Below, one piece after another: positions 28,866-38,098 of a stretch of DNA of 64,000 nucleotides. Positions within the stretch are counted from its first letter, which is position 1. Each line of letters starts with the position of its first letter. The DNA is from Hydrogenovibrio sp. 3SP14C1 (lineage in GTDB: Bacteria; Pseudomonadota; Gammaproteobacteria; Thiomicrospirales; Thiomicrospiraceae). The notes under the pieces were generated by a model. It searched no databases. It saw only the letters and a program-made list of their open reading frames with translations, and was not told the DNA's origin. The DNA lies in contig NZ_JARTLM010000007.1 in the NCBI RefSeq assembly GCF_029625905.1, positions 106,869-170,868 on the forward strand, given 5' to 3'. Position numbers and translations under genes: made by a program.

Positions 28866-30251
28866 TCACGTTTTTTCAACGCCACCTGACTTTTCAGAAC
28901 TCTTCGGCCCTTCTGCTTCATCTGACTTTTCAATATCATCCAATTTCTCAGCATCATCTGATTCTTTGTCACTATCTAACTTTTCAGAACCCCTTTGTTC
29001 AAACCTTACAGAATCTTCAACATAAAGTGTTCTTGTCGGGAAAGCCATCTCGGCATCATGCGCTTCAACAATATCAGCCACTTTTAACAAAACATCTTCT
29101 TTGACCTCATGAAATTTCACCCACACAGTCGTTTTGGTAAAGGCATAGATCAAAATATCCAAAGTGGACTGGTTATACATATTGAAGTTCACAATTAAGG
29201 TTTCATCACTGGCAATTTCCGGATGCTCTTGCAACATTTTTCGAATATCGGCGGTGATCTCAGCAACAGATTTTACATCGCAATAACGCACACCCACGGT
29301 TTCTTTAATTCGGCGGTGTTGCATACGAGAAGGGTTTTCGATGGTAATATTGGTAAAGGTACCATTAGGAATATAAAGTGGTCGTTTATCAAAGGTTCTG
29401 ACAACCGTAATGCGCCAACCGATGTTCTCGACGGTCCCTTCAATTTCCTTTTCAGGGGATCGAATCCAATCGCCCACAATAAAAGGTTTATCCCAATAAA
29501 GCATCAACCCACCCAGCACGTTGCTGACCATATCCTTAGCAGCAAAACCGACAGCAATCCCGCCCATACCACCAAAAGCGATCAAACCGGTTAAGTTAAC
29601 CCCTAAAGCGCTGAGAACAAATAAAGCCGTAATAATGAAAACCGTAAGTCGAAAGACTTTTCCAGCAGCTTCGACTGTCACCGAATCCCAACGTTTATCT
29701 TTTCTTTCTAAGCGCTTTAAATACAATTCAATTCCATGTACCCATCGAACCGAAAACCAAGCGACTGCAATCACGCCTAGCGTTGACTTAAAGTTTGCAA
29801 TATAAGGAATAAGCTCTAAGAATAATTTAAATTGATTCATGATGGTTGTAAGTGCCAACACCGCACCAGATAACCAAATATAAAATGAAACAGGGCTGCT
29901 TAACGAACTTGGAATTGTCTGTAAAAACCGTTTTTTACGCTTATCCAAAAGATAATCCGTAAAATTCACCGCTATTCTGAAAACAAGGTCAATAACAAAG
30001 GTGATCGATAAAATCAACACCAGCAACATAAACCAGATCTGTCCATCAAACAATTCAACTAAATAGCGCCAAGTCTCTGGAAACAAACTCACTAATTGAC
30101 CTAAGCTATTATTTGTAAAATCTTCAAACAACGTTGTTAAACCATCATTATCGACCCCCAACAACTTAAAATCATTCATAGCAACGTTTAGCCCCATAAA
30201 ATGGAAAAATACAGTTTGAATCATTTGAAAAATGAACATTCCACTATTCAT
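28866..30251 (-). CDS. MscS-family mechanosensitive channel
   Basis: A 461-residue member of the small-conductance mechanosensitive channel family. Several N-terminal hydrophobic segments (residues about 65-95, 110-130, 155-175, 205-225) precede the pore helix GLIAFGGMGGIAVGFAAKDMVSNVLGG, where Ala and Gly pack, and the beta domain VGDWIRS..GTVENIGWR. The C-terminal 60 residues are highly acidic and low complexity (repeats of SDE, EKSD), an unusual tail. Its 4-bp overlap with nagZ suggests one operon. Confidence 0.9.
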   Translation of the reverse strand: MNSGMFIFQMIQTVFFHFMGLNVAMNDFKLLGVDNDGLTTLFEDFTNNSLGQLVSLFPETWRYLVELFDGQIWFMLLVLILSITFVIDLVFRIAVNFTDYLLDKRKKRFLQTIPSSLSSPVSFYIWLSGAVLALTTIMNQFKLFLELIPYIANFKSTLGVIAVAWFSVRWVHGIELYLKRLERKDKRWDSVTVEAAGKVFRLTVFIITALFVLSALGVNLTGLIAFGGMGGIAVGFAAKDMVSNVLGGLMLYWDKPFIVGDWIRSPEKEIEGTVENIGWRITVVRTFDKRPLYIPNGTFTNITIENPSRMQHRRIKETVGVRYCDVKSVAEITADIRKMLQEHPEIASDETLIVNFNMYNQSTLDILIYAFTKTTVWVKFHEVKEDVLLKVADIVEAHDAEMAFPTRTLYVEDSVRFEQRGSEKLDSDKESDDAEKLDDIEKSDEAEGPKSSEKSGGVEKT

Positions 30252-31321
30252 ACTAAAAGTCCTTGTTGGTTGACACTATTTAAAAAATGACTGACATGTG
30301 ACGCTCGAGACTGCCATAACGGATTATTATGTAGTTGTGAAAGCTTGATCTGAACTTTACCATGTAAGCGGATTAGGCGCGCATGCGATAAGGGACCAGT
30401 TTCCCATACAACTTGGCTTAAAACCTCGTCCGCCGCCTCTGGATCGTTACAAACTAAAACCAAATCACACCCTGCTTTTAAAGCGGCCGTTACGCGGGTG
30501 GGCGCATCGCCAAATTCTGTCGCAGCATGCATCGACATATCATCGCTAATAATTGCCCCATCAAAATAACATTGTTGTCTCAGCACATCCTGTAACCAGA
30601 CTTTTGAAAACCCTGCCGGCAAATCATCCACCTTAGGGTAACGAACATGCGCCGGCATCACAGCATCCAAACCATTTTCAATTAGTTTTAAAAATGGCTG
30701 AATATCTTTATGGGCAATTTCTTGAAATTCTCTATGATCAACCGCCACTTCTAAATGGGTATCGGCTTGAATATAACCATGTCCGGGAAAGTGTTTGGCC
30801 ACTGAAGCCATTCCTGCATCACGCATTCCTTTGGCCAAAGCACTTCCTAACTTTCCAACAACAACCGGATCTGAATCAAACGCTCGATCGCCTATCACTC
30901 GGCTATCGCCATAGTCTAAATCCACAACTGGCGCAAAACTAAAGTCCGCACCCACAGCCAATAACTCAGTGGCCATCAGCCAGCCAACTTGCTGAGCCAG
31001 TTCCAGGCCTTCCTTTTCATTGTGTCGAAAACAAACGCCCAGTTGTCCCATTGCTGGAATTAATGAAAACCCGTCTCTAAAACGCTGAACCCGCCCTCCT
31101 TCATGATCCACACCAATCAACAGTTTAGGGTGACGCAACTGGTGTATTTCCGTGGTCAAAGCTTGAAGCTGTTCAATCGATTCATAATTTCGGCTGAATA
31201 AAATCACACCTGCCACCAACGGATCCAATAATCTTTCTTTTTCATGTGGCTGTAATGTCGTCGACGCGATATCAACCATAATGCAGCCCAAAGGCATGGC
31301 CTGGCCTAATAACTTTTCCAT
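30248..31321 (-). CDS. nagZ: beta-N-acetylhexosaminidase
   Basis: NagZ removes GlcNAc from anhydro-muropeptides in the cytoplasm during cell-wall recycling. The 357-residue GH3 enzyme has GVDHEGGRVQRF, the flexible catalytic loop KHFPGHGYIQADTHLE, and the nucleophile Asp in IISDDMSMHAA. With murB, ldt and the peptide ABC genes nearby it points to active cell-wall turnover. No signal peptide is present, as expected. Confidence 0.95.
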   Translation of the reverse strand: MEKLLGQAMPLGCIMVDIASTTLQPHEKERLLDPLVAGVILFSRNYESIEQLQALTTEIHQLRHPKLLIGVDHEGGRVQRFRDGFSLIPAMGQLGVCFRHNEKEGLELAQQVGWLMATELLAVGADFSFAPVVDLDYGDSRVIGDRAFDSDPVVVGKLGSALAKGMRDAGMASVAKHFPGHGYIQADTHLEVAVDHREFQEIAHKDIQPFLKLIENGLDAVMPAHVRYPKVDDLPAGFSKVWLQDVLRQQCYFDGAIISDDMSMHAATEFGDAPTRVTAALKAGCDLVLVCNDPEAADEVLSQVVWETGPLSHARLIRLHGKVQIKLSQLHNNPLWQSRASHVSHFLNSVNQQGLLV

Positions 31322-31530
31322 AGATTCCTAGAGTTAATCACTATTATTTGCATGATTATAAACGCTTACCCCCTTAATAAAGAAGCCTAGTTATCTCTTT
31401 AGGAATAAAAAGTGTAAAAATTATGCATTCTGGTAAAAAGTTGATCCTGATTAATGAAAAATACTCTTAAAAACGTATAATTCTGCCTATTAACCCCATT
31501 AAAAATAACATTATTTTTCATTAAAAATAG

Positions 31531-31540
31531 CCAGGCCTGG
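31531..31540. repeat. CCAGGCCTGG palindrome, copy 5 (upstream of GGDEF-EAL gene)
   Basis: Perfect copy 58 bp before the GGDEF-EAL start, with flanks AAAATAG and TCTTTTAA. The 277-bp spacer 31322-31598 holds no gene. Confidence 0.9.
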
Positions 31541-31598
31541 TCTTTTAAGTATAAAATTAAGACTTAATGCGTATTGATAAAAGGATTCTTTCCAGTAA

Positions 31599-34319
31599 AT
31601 GTCTCTCAAAAACTATATAACGCCTATTTTATTTTCTTTGATCATGCTTGGAATCTCTTTTACCATTATTAGTATTTATATTAATGACCAACAACAAGAA
31701 ATTCAGCAAAAAGCCTACTCGGATAAAACCACCCAAATTCAGAATTTGATCAAAACTTTAATCCAAAGCAAACAAGAAAAAGTCAGCTTTATCGCCTTAT
31801 CTTTGGCGCAAGACAACAAATTAAAAAATGCGCTATTAACCAATAACGATCAACTTTCTTATGATGATTATTTAAGCACTTTAGCCAAAGAGTCTGACTT
31901 CAAAAACATCTGGCTTCATATTATCGATAAAGAAGGCCGTAGTTTTTACCGAAGCTGGACACAAAAGCATGGTGACAATATTCTGGAAAAACGGTTGGAT
32001 CTACAAGAAATGTTTAAAGATCCTAAGCCAATGCAAACCATCAGCACTGGTATTTATGACCTCACATTTAAATCCAGCGTTCCAATTTACCAAGGTCATG
32101 AATTAATTGGAGTATTTGAAGCCATTGCCAAATTTAACTCCATTGCCATAAAATTAAAACAACAAAACATCAGCCCCGTTTTTTTGGTTGATAAAAGTTA
32201 TCGCAACCAACTTAAAAGACCTTTTACCCAGACTTTTTTACAAGACTATTACGTCGCCAACTTAAATGCCGATCCTGAACACCTAGGGGATATTAAACAA
32301 AACCAACTGATTCAATATAGCAGCCAACCTCACCAAAAGTCCTATTTCGTCGATCACCAAAAACAGCAATTAGTGACTTACTTTGAACTTCCCAATCTAA
32401 ACAATAACCCAATGGGGCACTTCTTTTTCTTTTACCCCTTAGATAAGATTAAGTTGGGTCACTTAGAAAAAAGCCAATTAAGCCTCTACTTTTATACTGT
32501 TTTGGCTTATCTATTTTTCTTAACCTTTTACTTTTATCGAATAAACAAGCGCGAAAAAAATCAAGTGACAGAGTTTAACCAACGTTTAACGGAATCTGTA
32601 CATCAAAAAACCCGTCAACTGTCCCATCAAAAATATTTTTTACAAAATGTCATTAATAGCGTTTCCGACTCTGTCATGGTTTATGACAAAAACTTATCCA
32701 TTACCATGCAAAATACCGCTGCAAAAAAATTACTTAGCTTAACCTCTGCACCTAAGCAATACAGCCACGATGCTGAGTCGAACGACAAAAGCCAAGATTT
32801 TTTGAAAAGCGTCATCAATTGTTTAAAGTCAGCAGAACCAGAAAAAACCGTTCATCATTTTATTGATCAGAACCAAAAGCCTCGTTATTTTGAACTCACT
32901 GTAACGCCGTTAGAAGATGGAAGCGGTCAACTCAGCTCTGTCATTCAACAAGGCCATGAAATCACCAACTATTTAGACATCCAAGAACAGCTTCAACAAC
33001 AAAAAAATGATTTGGATTTTATTGCCTACCATGATCCTTTAACTGATTTACCAAATCGAGTTTTGTTTTTAGACCGTTTAACCCAAGCCATTAACCAAGC
33101 TCAACGTAATCATGACAAAGTGGCTTTATTGTTTATCGACTTGGATCGTTTTAAAGAGATTAATGATTCTTTTGGGCACGCCAGTGGCGATCTCGTGTTA
33201 ATTGAGTGTGGCAAGCGCCTCAAAAAAGCCATTCGAAAAATTGATACCGTTGCCCGTCTGGGCGGAGATGAATTCACCATTTTGCTAGACGAACTTAAAA
33301 CCAACAATGTCATTATTAACGTGGTCAAAAAGATTATAAAAGCGCTGTCCAGCCCGGTTATTATTAATGACAATGTTTTTCATATCACCGCCAGCATTGG
33401 TATCAGTATCTTTCCAAATGATGGCACCGATGCTGATCAATTATTACAAAATGCAGATGCTGCGATGTATAAGGCTAAAGAAGACGGCAAAAACACCTAT
33501 CATTTCTACACCAAGGAAATGACAGAACAAACTTATAACCGTTTACTGCTGGAAAACAATTTACGCGATGCGTTAGACAATCATCAGTTTGAATTGTATT
33601 ACCAACCACAGTTCGACATCACAACCAATCAGATTATTGGTTTCGAAGCTCTGGTTCGCTGGAACCATGAACAAAAAGGGATAATTCCGCCCGATCATTT
33701 CATTCCTTTAGCGGAAGAAACCGGCTTGATTCTACCTCTCGGAAAGCAGATTGTTGATATGGCAACCCAAACCATTTCCGAATGGAATCAAGCGAATTTA
33801 ACCAATGCCCGCATCGCCATTAATGTCTCCGCCAAGCAATTGCGCGACAGCCAATTCTTCCATAATTTAAACAGCGCTTTAAGTAAAAACAATTGCCAAT
33901 CGGATTGGGTGGAAGTTGAAATCACAGAAAGTTCAGTCATGCAAAACCCTGAACTGGCCATCAAGCTTCTCGGCAAGCTGAGACGAAAAGGAATAACCAT
34001 CTCTATTGATGATTTTGGAACCGGTTACTCTTCATTAGCTTACTTAAAGAAACTACCTATCACTAAAGTCAAAATTGACCGTTCATTCGTATCAAATTTA
34101 CCACAAGATAAAGATGATGCTGAAATCACCAAAGCCATTATTTCCATGAGTCAGAGTTTAAATTTAGACATTATTGCTGAAGGAATAGAGACAAAAGAAC
34201 AAAGAGATTTTGTACTACAAGAAGGGTGTCAATTGATTCAAGGCTACTACTATAGCCGCCCCTTAACCAAACAGGCCATGACAGAAATGCTAGAACAGAT
34301 CAAAGCAGAAAAAAACTAA
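31599..34319 (+). CDS. membrane-anchored c-di-GMP enzyme (sensor, PAS-like, GGDEF, EAL)
   Basis: A 906-residue protein: membrane helix at residues 8-29, a periplasmic Cache-like sensor to about residue 290, a second helix (LYFYTVLAYLFFLTFYFY), a PAS-like stretch near residues 350-450, GGDEF domain with intact GGDEF at residues 555-559 and RKID five residues before it (product-inhibition I-site), then an EAL domain with intact EAL at 683-685, DFGTGYSS and the Lys/Asp motifs (VKIDRSF). Both making and breaking c-di-GMP look possible. AAGGA precedes the start. Confidence 0.93.
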   Translation: MSLKNYITPILFSLIMLGISFTIISIYINDQQQEIQQKAYSDKTTQIQNLIKTLIQSKQEKVSFIALSLAQDNKLKNALLTNNDQLSYDDYLSTLAKESDFKNIWLHIIDKEGRSFYRSWTQKHGDNILEKRLDLQEMFKDPKPMQTISTGIYDLTFKSSVPIYQGHELIGVFEAIAKFNSIAIKLKQQNISPVFLVDKSYRNQLKRPFTQTFLQDYYVANLNADPEHLGDIKQNQLIQYSSQPHQKSYFVDHQKQQLVTYFELPNLNNNPMGHFFFFYPLDKIKLGHLEKSQLSLYFYTVLAYLFFLTFYFYRINKREKNQVTEFNQRLTESVHQKTRQLSHQKYFLQNVINSVSDSVMVYDKNLSITMQNTAAKKLLSLTSAPKQYSHDAESNDKSQDFLKSVINCLKSAEPEKTVHHFIDQNQKPRYFELTVTPLEDGSGQLSSVIQQGHEITNYLDIQEQLQQQKNDLDFIAYHDPLTDLPNRVLFLDRLTQAINQAQRNHDKVALLFIDLDRFKEINDSFGHASGDLVLIECGKRLKKAIRKIDTVARLGGDEFTILLDELKTNNVIINVVKKIIKALSSPVIINDNVFHITASIGISIFPNDGTDADQLLQNADAAMYKAKEDGKNTYHFYTKEMTEQTYNRLLLENNLRDALDNHQFELYYQPQFDITTNQIIGFEALVRWNHEQKGIIPPDHFIPLAEETGLILPLGKQIVDMATQTISEWNQANLTNARIAINVSAKQLRDSQFFHNLNSALSKNNCQSDWVEVEITESSVMQNPELAIKLLGKLRRKGITISIDDFGTGYSSLAYLKKLPITKVKIDRSFVSNLPQDKDDAEITKAIISMSQSLNLDIIAEGIETKEQRDFVLQEGCQLIQGYYYSRPLTKQAMTEMLEQIKAEKN

Positions 34320-34352
34320 AACAAACTAAACTTGATCCAAAATCATGCAAGA

Positions 34353-35171
34353 TCATACATGACGAGGTCTTGCTCGAACATCTAACTTATCGCGCCATTG
34401 ATCGCCCAGCAAATTCACCCCTAACACCACGAGCATCAATAAAACGCCAGGCGCCCAAACCAAATGCGGCGCCACTAATAAATAACGAGTTCCCTCACGG
34501 ATCATATTCCCCCAAGAAGCATCTGGCGCTTGAACCCCGAGCCCAAGGAACGACAACCCTGCTTCGGAAATAACGGCACCTGCAATCCCAAAAGTCGCCT
34601 CAACACCTAACGGTGCTAAAATTAAAGGGATGAGATGTCTAAACAAAATCAAATGTGTCGGAACAGCCATCGCTCTGGCAGCTTGAATATGCTCACGCTG
34701 TCTTAGACTGAGGGTTTGTGCACGCGCTAAACGCGCATACCCTACCCAGCCGACCGTGACTAATGCAAACACGACATTTTCAATGCCAGGACCTAATACC
34801 GCAGCGAGCGCAATTGCCAATAACAACCCAGGAAAGGCTAAGAAAACATCAATGATCTTAATAATGATTTTATCTGCCCAGCCACCAACATAAGCGCTGT
34901 ACACCCCGATTGTCGTGCCAATCAGAGCAGAAAAAATCACTACGGAAATTGCCACTAAAAAGGACGTTTGAGCCCCCATCAATAGACGATCCCAAACCGG
35001 GCGCCCTAATTGATCATACCCCAACCAACTCGATAAACTCCCTGGCTGTAAGAGTTTATCCAGCTGAACTTGGATCGCGCTGTCCCCCATAAAACTGCCA
35101 GACACAGCCATTGCAATCCAGATCAGCACAATCAGATACGGTAGCTTTTTAATCCAATGAACTGCTCGCAT
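34353..35171 (-). CDS. peptide ABC transporter permease, DppC/OppC type
   Basis: A 272-residue inner-membrane permease with six hydrophobic segments and the EAA loop region (ARAMAVPTHLILFRHLIPLILAPLGVE), which docks to the ATPase. It pairs with the DppB-type gene 9 bp upstream. No ATPase genes lie next to it, so the complex must borrow ATPases encoded elsewhere. The overlap of the neighbour with an L,D-transpeptidase suggests transport of cell-wall peptides, which is inference. Confidence 0.88.
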   Translation of the reverse strand: MRAVHWIKKLPYLIVLIWIAMAVSGSFMGDSAIQVQLDKLLQPGSLSSWLGYDQLGRPVWDRLLMGAQTSFLVAISVVIFSALIGTTIGVYSAYVGGWADKIIIKIIDVFLAFPGLLLAIALAAVLGPGIENVVFALVTVGWVGYARLARAQTLSLRQREHIQAARAMAVPTHLILFRHLIPLILAPLGVEATFGIAGAVISEAGLSFLGLGVQAPDASWGNMIREGTRYLLVAPHLVWAPGVLLMLVVLGVNLLGDQWRDKLDVRARPRHV

Positions 35172-35180
35172 TACTTATTC

Positions 35181-36104
35181 CTATTTTGCTAGCCGAATAC
35201 GAGGGTCTAACCAAGCATAGACCACTTCTGTTAACCCATTGACCGTAATATAAGCAACACTAATCACTAAAATACAGGCTTGAACAACAGGATAATCCCG
35301 TCTCTGAATTGAGTCGACCAATAACTGACCCAGTCCTGGCCAATCAAATACCACCTCGGTAATGACCGCCCCACCCAGCAAGGTTCCTAACTGAAGTCCT
35401 AAAATGGTCACAACGGGTAATAAAGCATTGCGTAATGCATGTTGGCCATAAACACGAGTAGAAGACAACCCTTTGGCCTGAGCGGTGCGAATGTAATCTT
35501 CATGGAAGATTTCCAACAACGAAGCCCTTAGCATTCTCGCTAAGATGGCAGACAACGCCGTTCCTAAAGTAATGGCGGGCAAAACCCATGAAAAAGACTG
35601 TTCTGCCCCACTGACAGGCAACCAAGCCAACCCGATTGAAAAAATCAAAATCAACATCGGCCCCAACCAGAAATTAGGAATAGAAACCCCTAACAATGAA
35701 ACCGTCATCGAAACATAATCCGGCCAGGAATCTGCTCTTAATGCAGCCCAATACCCAAGCGGAAAAGCAATTAAAATCGCAATAAACAAAGCCATTACAG
35801 CCAGTTTCAAAGTATAGGGAAACCGCTCGTTAATCAATTCAGAAACAGGTTGATGATAAAATAAAGACTGCCCAAGATCACCGTGAATCAACCCATAAAG
35901 ATAATGTGCGTATTGTTGCCAAAGGGGTAAATCAAGCCCAAGCTGCTTGCGCAGCAACGCTTCATCCGTTGGGCTGGCCCAATCTCCTAACATCACCGCG
36001 ACAGGATCTCCTGGCACAAGATGAATCAATAAAAAAACCAAACTACTGACGACCCAGGTAATCAATACGACCGATAACGATAATCTCACCAAGTATTGAA
36101 TCAT
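35181..36104 (-). CDS. peptide ABC transporter permease, DppB/OppB type
   Basis: A 307-residue permease. The N-terminus has the DppB pattern (FLLIHLVPGDPVAVMLGD, then KQLGLDLPLWQQYAHYL), followed by five further membrane segments and an EAA loop (AQAKGLSSTRVYGQHALRNALLPVV). Its start overlaps the end of the L,D-transpeptidase gene by 4 bp. Confidence 0.9.
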   Translation of the reverse strand: MIQYLVRLSLSVVLITWVVSSLVFLLIHLVPGDPVAVMLGDWASPTDEALLRKQLGLDLPLWQQYAHYLYGLIHGDLGQSLFYHQPVSELINERFPYTLKLAVMALFIAILIAFPLGYWAALRADSWPDYVSMTVSLLGVSIPNFWLGPMLILIFSIGLAWLPVSGAEQSFSWVLPAITLGTALSAILARMLRASLLEIFHEDYIRTAQAKGLSSTRVYGQHALRNALLPVVTILGLQLGTLLGGAVITEVVFDWPGLGQLLVDSIQRRDYPVVQACILVISVAYITVNGLTEVVYAWLDPRIRLAK

Positions 36105-36589
36105 GCCGCCACAACCATTTCAGTTCCAACCGGAATCAGGTCAAATAAAGCCAGCACATCTTGATTACGCATGCGAATACATCCATGAGATTTCGGAACC
36201 CCCATCGGTTCGGTATCCGGTGTTCCGTGAATATAGATATAACGTTGCATGGTATCGACATTCCCCAAACGATTCTGCCCGACTTCCATACCAGAAAGCC
36301 ATAAGATACGCGTTAAAATCCAGTCCCGGTTCGGTGCCGATTGTGCCAAAGCATCTGAATAAATTTCGCCTGTCGGGCGTCTCGCTACAAAAACACTATT
36401 CATCGGCAACCCTTGTCCAATTTTTGCGCGCACCATCAGTCGTCCAGTCGGTGTCTTACCTGAATTTTTTTCACTCCCCATTCCATTCAGAGCGGTACTG
36501 ATTTTAAATGTACGTACAGGTTCGGCTCTGTCTTGCTCAGAAGCAAAAACCGTTAATGACTGTTGAGAGATGGATAAATATAAAAACAA
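36101..36589 (-). CDS. L,D-transpeptidase (YkuD) domain protein
   Basis: A 162-residue protein that is almost entirely one YkuD domain. The active site is complete: YIHGTPDTEPMGVPKSHGCIRM gives the upstream His and the SHGC-R catalytic Cys. YkuD enzymes make 3-3 cross-links in peptidoglycan or attach lipoproteins to it. Oddly no signal peptide is visible: the chain begins straight in the first beta strand (FLYLSISQQSLTVF). Either it acts in the cytoplasm on recycled peptides or the exported start was lost. Coupled to the permease genes by overlap. Confidence 0.85.
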   Translation of the reverse strand: MFLYLSISQQSLTVFASEQDRAEPVRTFKISTALNGMGSEKNSGKTPTGRLMVRAKIGQGLPMNSVFVARRPTGEIYSDALAQSAPNRDWILTRILWLSGMEVGQNRLGNVDTMQRYIYIHGTPDTEPMGVPKSHGCIRMRNQDVLALFDLIPVGTEMVVAA

Positions 36590-36677
36590 AATAAAGTCGT
36601 AAAATTCAGTAAAAAATCTATTTTAACGGGTTCTTAAAAAGATTGCCTAGAAAGAAATCCAAAACCACTAAATTTGA

Positions 36678-36687
36678 CCAGGCCTGG
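36678..36687. repeat. CCAGGCCTGG palindrome, copy 6 (tetR-ldt spacer)
   Basis: Perfect copy with flanks AATTTGA and CCGTTTTTAA. It lies downstream of the TetR gene on the minus strand. Confidence 0.9.
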
Positions 36688-36753
36688 CCGTTTTTAAGAG
36701 AAAAACTGGCGCGACAAGAGGATATAAGAAAGGATTAAACCAACCAAATGAAC

Positions 36754-37329
36754 TTAAACGTCTGTTCCATATTGCTGAATGGCTTCAGGAGTAAAAATAG
36801 CCGACTGATAGGCGCCCCAAATCAGCTCTGCCAGATTAACGTCTCGATCAAACCCTTTTTGCTTCATTCTAAATCCAGACTTCATCACCCCTTCAAATAA
36901 AGCATTCGCCCACCTAAATTCAATCTCTGGTTTAATAATATCTTGCTCTTTAAGTTTGATAAAAAAGGCTTCAAATAAATCTTCAAACCGCTTGAAACGT
37001 TCAACCAAATCTTCTGGGCGCCCTTTTTGCTCAAACAAATCAAACAAAAAATTATAATCTTCAACCAATCGATGGGTATTCTTAACCAAATATTCCATTT
37101 GTTGAATCGGCACATCTTGATCTTTTTCAGCTTGATTGAGGATGAGTACAATTTTTTCAACAAAGTCTTCAGCAAGCGCTAATAAAATGGCCTCACGACC
37201 ACAGAAATGGCGATGCAACGTCATTCGGCTAATGCCGGCTTCTTTCGCAATGGATTTTAAGGGCGCACTGTAATCTTCATTCCAAACACATACGGCTGCG
37301 GCGATAATTTTTTCATATGTATTTTTCAA
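36754..37329 (-). CDS. TetR-family transcriptional regulator
   Basis: A 191-residue protein with an N-terminal helix-turn-helix (YEKIIAAAVCVWNE, IAKEAGISRMTLHRHFCGREAIL) and an all-helical ligand-binding C-terminal part. The first helices lack the usual Arg-rich start but the recognition helix is standard. The 150 bp upstream (37330-37479) contain near-repeats of CGACATG that could be an operator; I could not define one. The likely targets are its own gene or the adjacent transporter genes. Confidence 0.85.
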   Translation of the reverse strand: MKNTYEKIIAAAVCVWNEDYSAPLKSIAKEAGISRMTLHRHFCGREAILLALAEDFVEKIVLILNQAEKDQDVPIQQMEYLVKNTHRLVEDYNFLFDLFEQKGRPEDLVERFKRFEDLFEAFFIKLKEQDIIKPEIEFRWANALFEGVMKSGFRMKQKGFDRDVNLAELIWGAYQSAIFTPEAIQQYGTDV

Positions 37330-37479
37330 ACAATTACCCTTAATTCCTTAATTTTACATTGATATAGCGACATGATAACGACATGCCCCACTTTTAATGC
37401 CATCTATTCTACTATACCTGTCAAGGCATCCATAACCGTCAAGCTATCATATTGCCGGAAATATTAATCCAAAAACAGT

Positions 37480-38082
37480 TTATAAATCTAACGTCACCTT
37501 AAGCTGCCGATCATGAAGCCGTTTAAAAAACACCAATGCAATAATCGCACCTAATAATGCATACCCCATATCGGATTGTGTGTCCCACACATAACCTTGC
37601 ATTCCCAGAAAGGCTTCTGCAGCTTCTTCACTAACCAACGCAACCCACCACTCAAGAAGCTCATAAAAGGCACTCAGAGCTAAAGCAAAGGTCCCTGAAA
37701 AGAAATTTAACCAGGCCTGGCCACTTATTATTTGTTTGCGTAATAAAACTTCTCGAGCAATCAACGTAGGAACCAGCCCCTGCATCAAGTGTCCTAACTT
37801 ATCAAAGTTATTCCGTTCTTGACCAAGTACGTTTTGCAACCAATCAAAGAAAGGGACTTCTGCATAGGTATAATGCGCGCCAATAAAGAGCACAATCATG
37901 TGCAATAAAATCAAAATATAAAGCAATGGTGTAAGGCGAAAAGCCTTATAGGTCAAGGCAATGACAATAAATCCAATAAGAGCAGGGCCAGCTTCTAACC
38001 ACCAAATCTCAGTGTCTTTTGCACCAATAGCAGACCAAGTCGCTACCAGAAAAAAAATCGCTAGCCACAGCCATTTCAACAT
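37480..38082 (-). CDS. DUF2238 (YjdF-like) membrane protein
   Basis: A 200-residue protein with five or six membrane helices. Motifs DKLGHLMQGLVPTLIARE and FYELLEWWVAL, then WDTQSDMGYALLGA, are those of the YjdF family, whose function is unknown. Copy 7 of the palindrome (37711) encodes GQAWLNF in a loop between helices. It lies 16 bp downstream of the solute-binding protein gene. Confidence 0.8.
   Translation of the reverse strand: MLKWLWLAIFFLVATWSAIGAKDTEIWWLEAGPALIGFIVIALTYKAFRLTPLLYILILLHMIVLFIGAHYTYAEVPFFDWLQNVLGQERNNFDKLGHLMQGLVPTLIAREVLLRKQIISGQAWLNFFSGTFALALSAFYELLEWWVALVSEEAAEAFLGMQGYVWDTQSDMGYALLGAIIALVFFKRLHDRQLKVTLDL
37711..37720. repeat. CCAGGCCTGG palindrome, copy 7 (inside yjdF-like gene)
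   Basis: Perfect copy, read as Gln-Ala-Trp on the gene strand. Flanks are AAATTTAA and CCACTTATT. Confidence 0.9.
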
Positions 38083-38098
38083 GATTCAAGCCTCTCAA

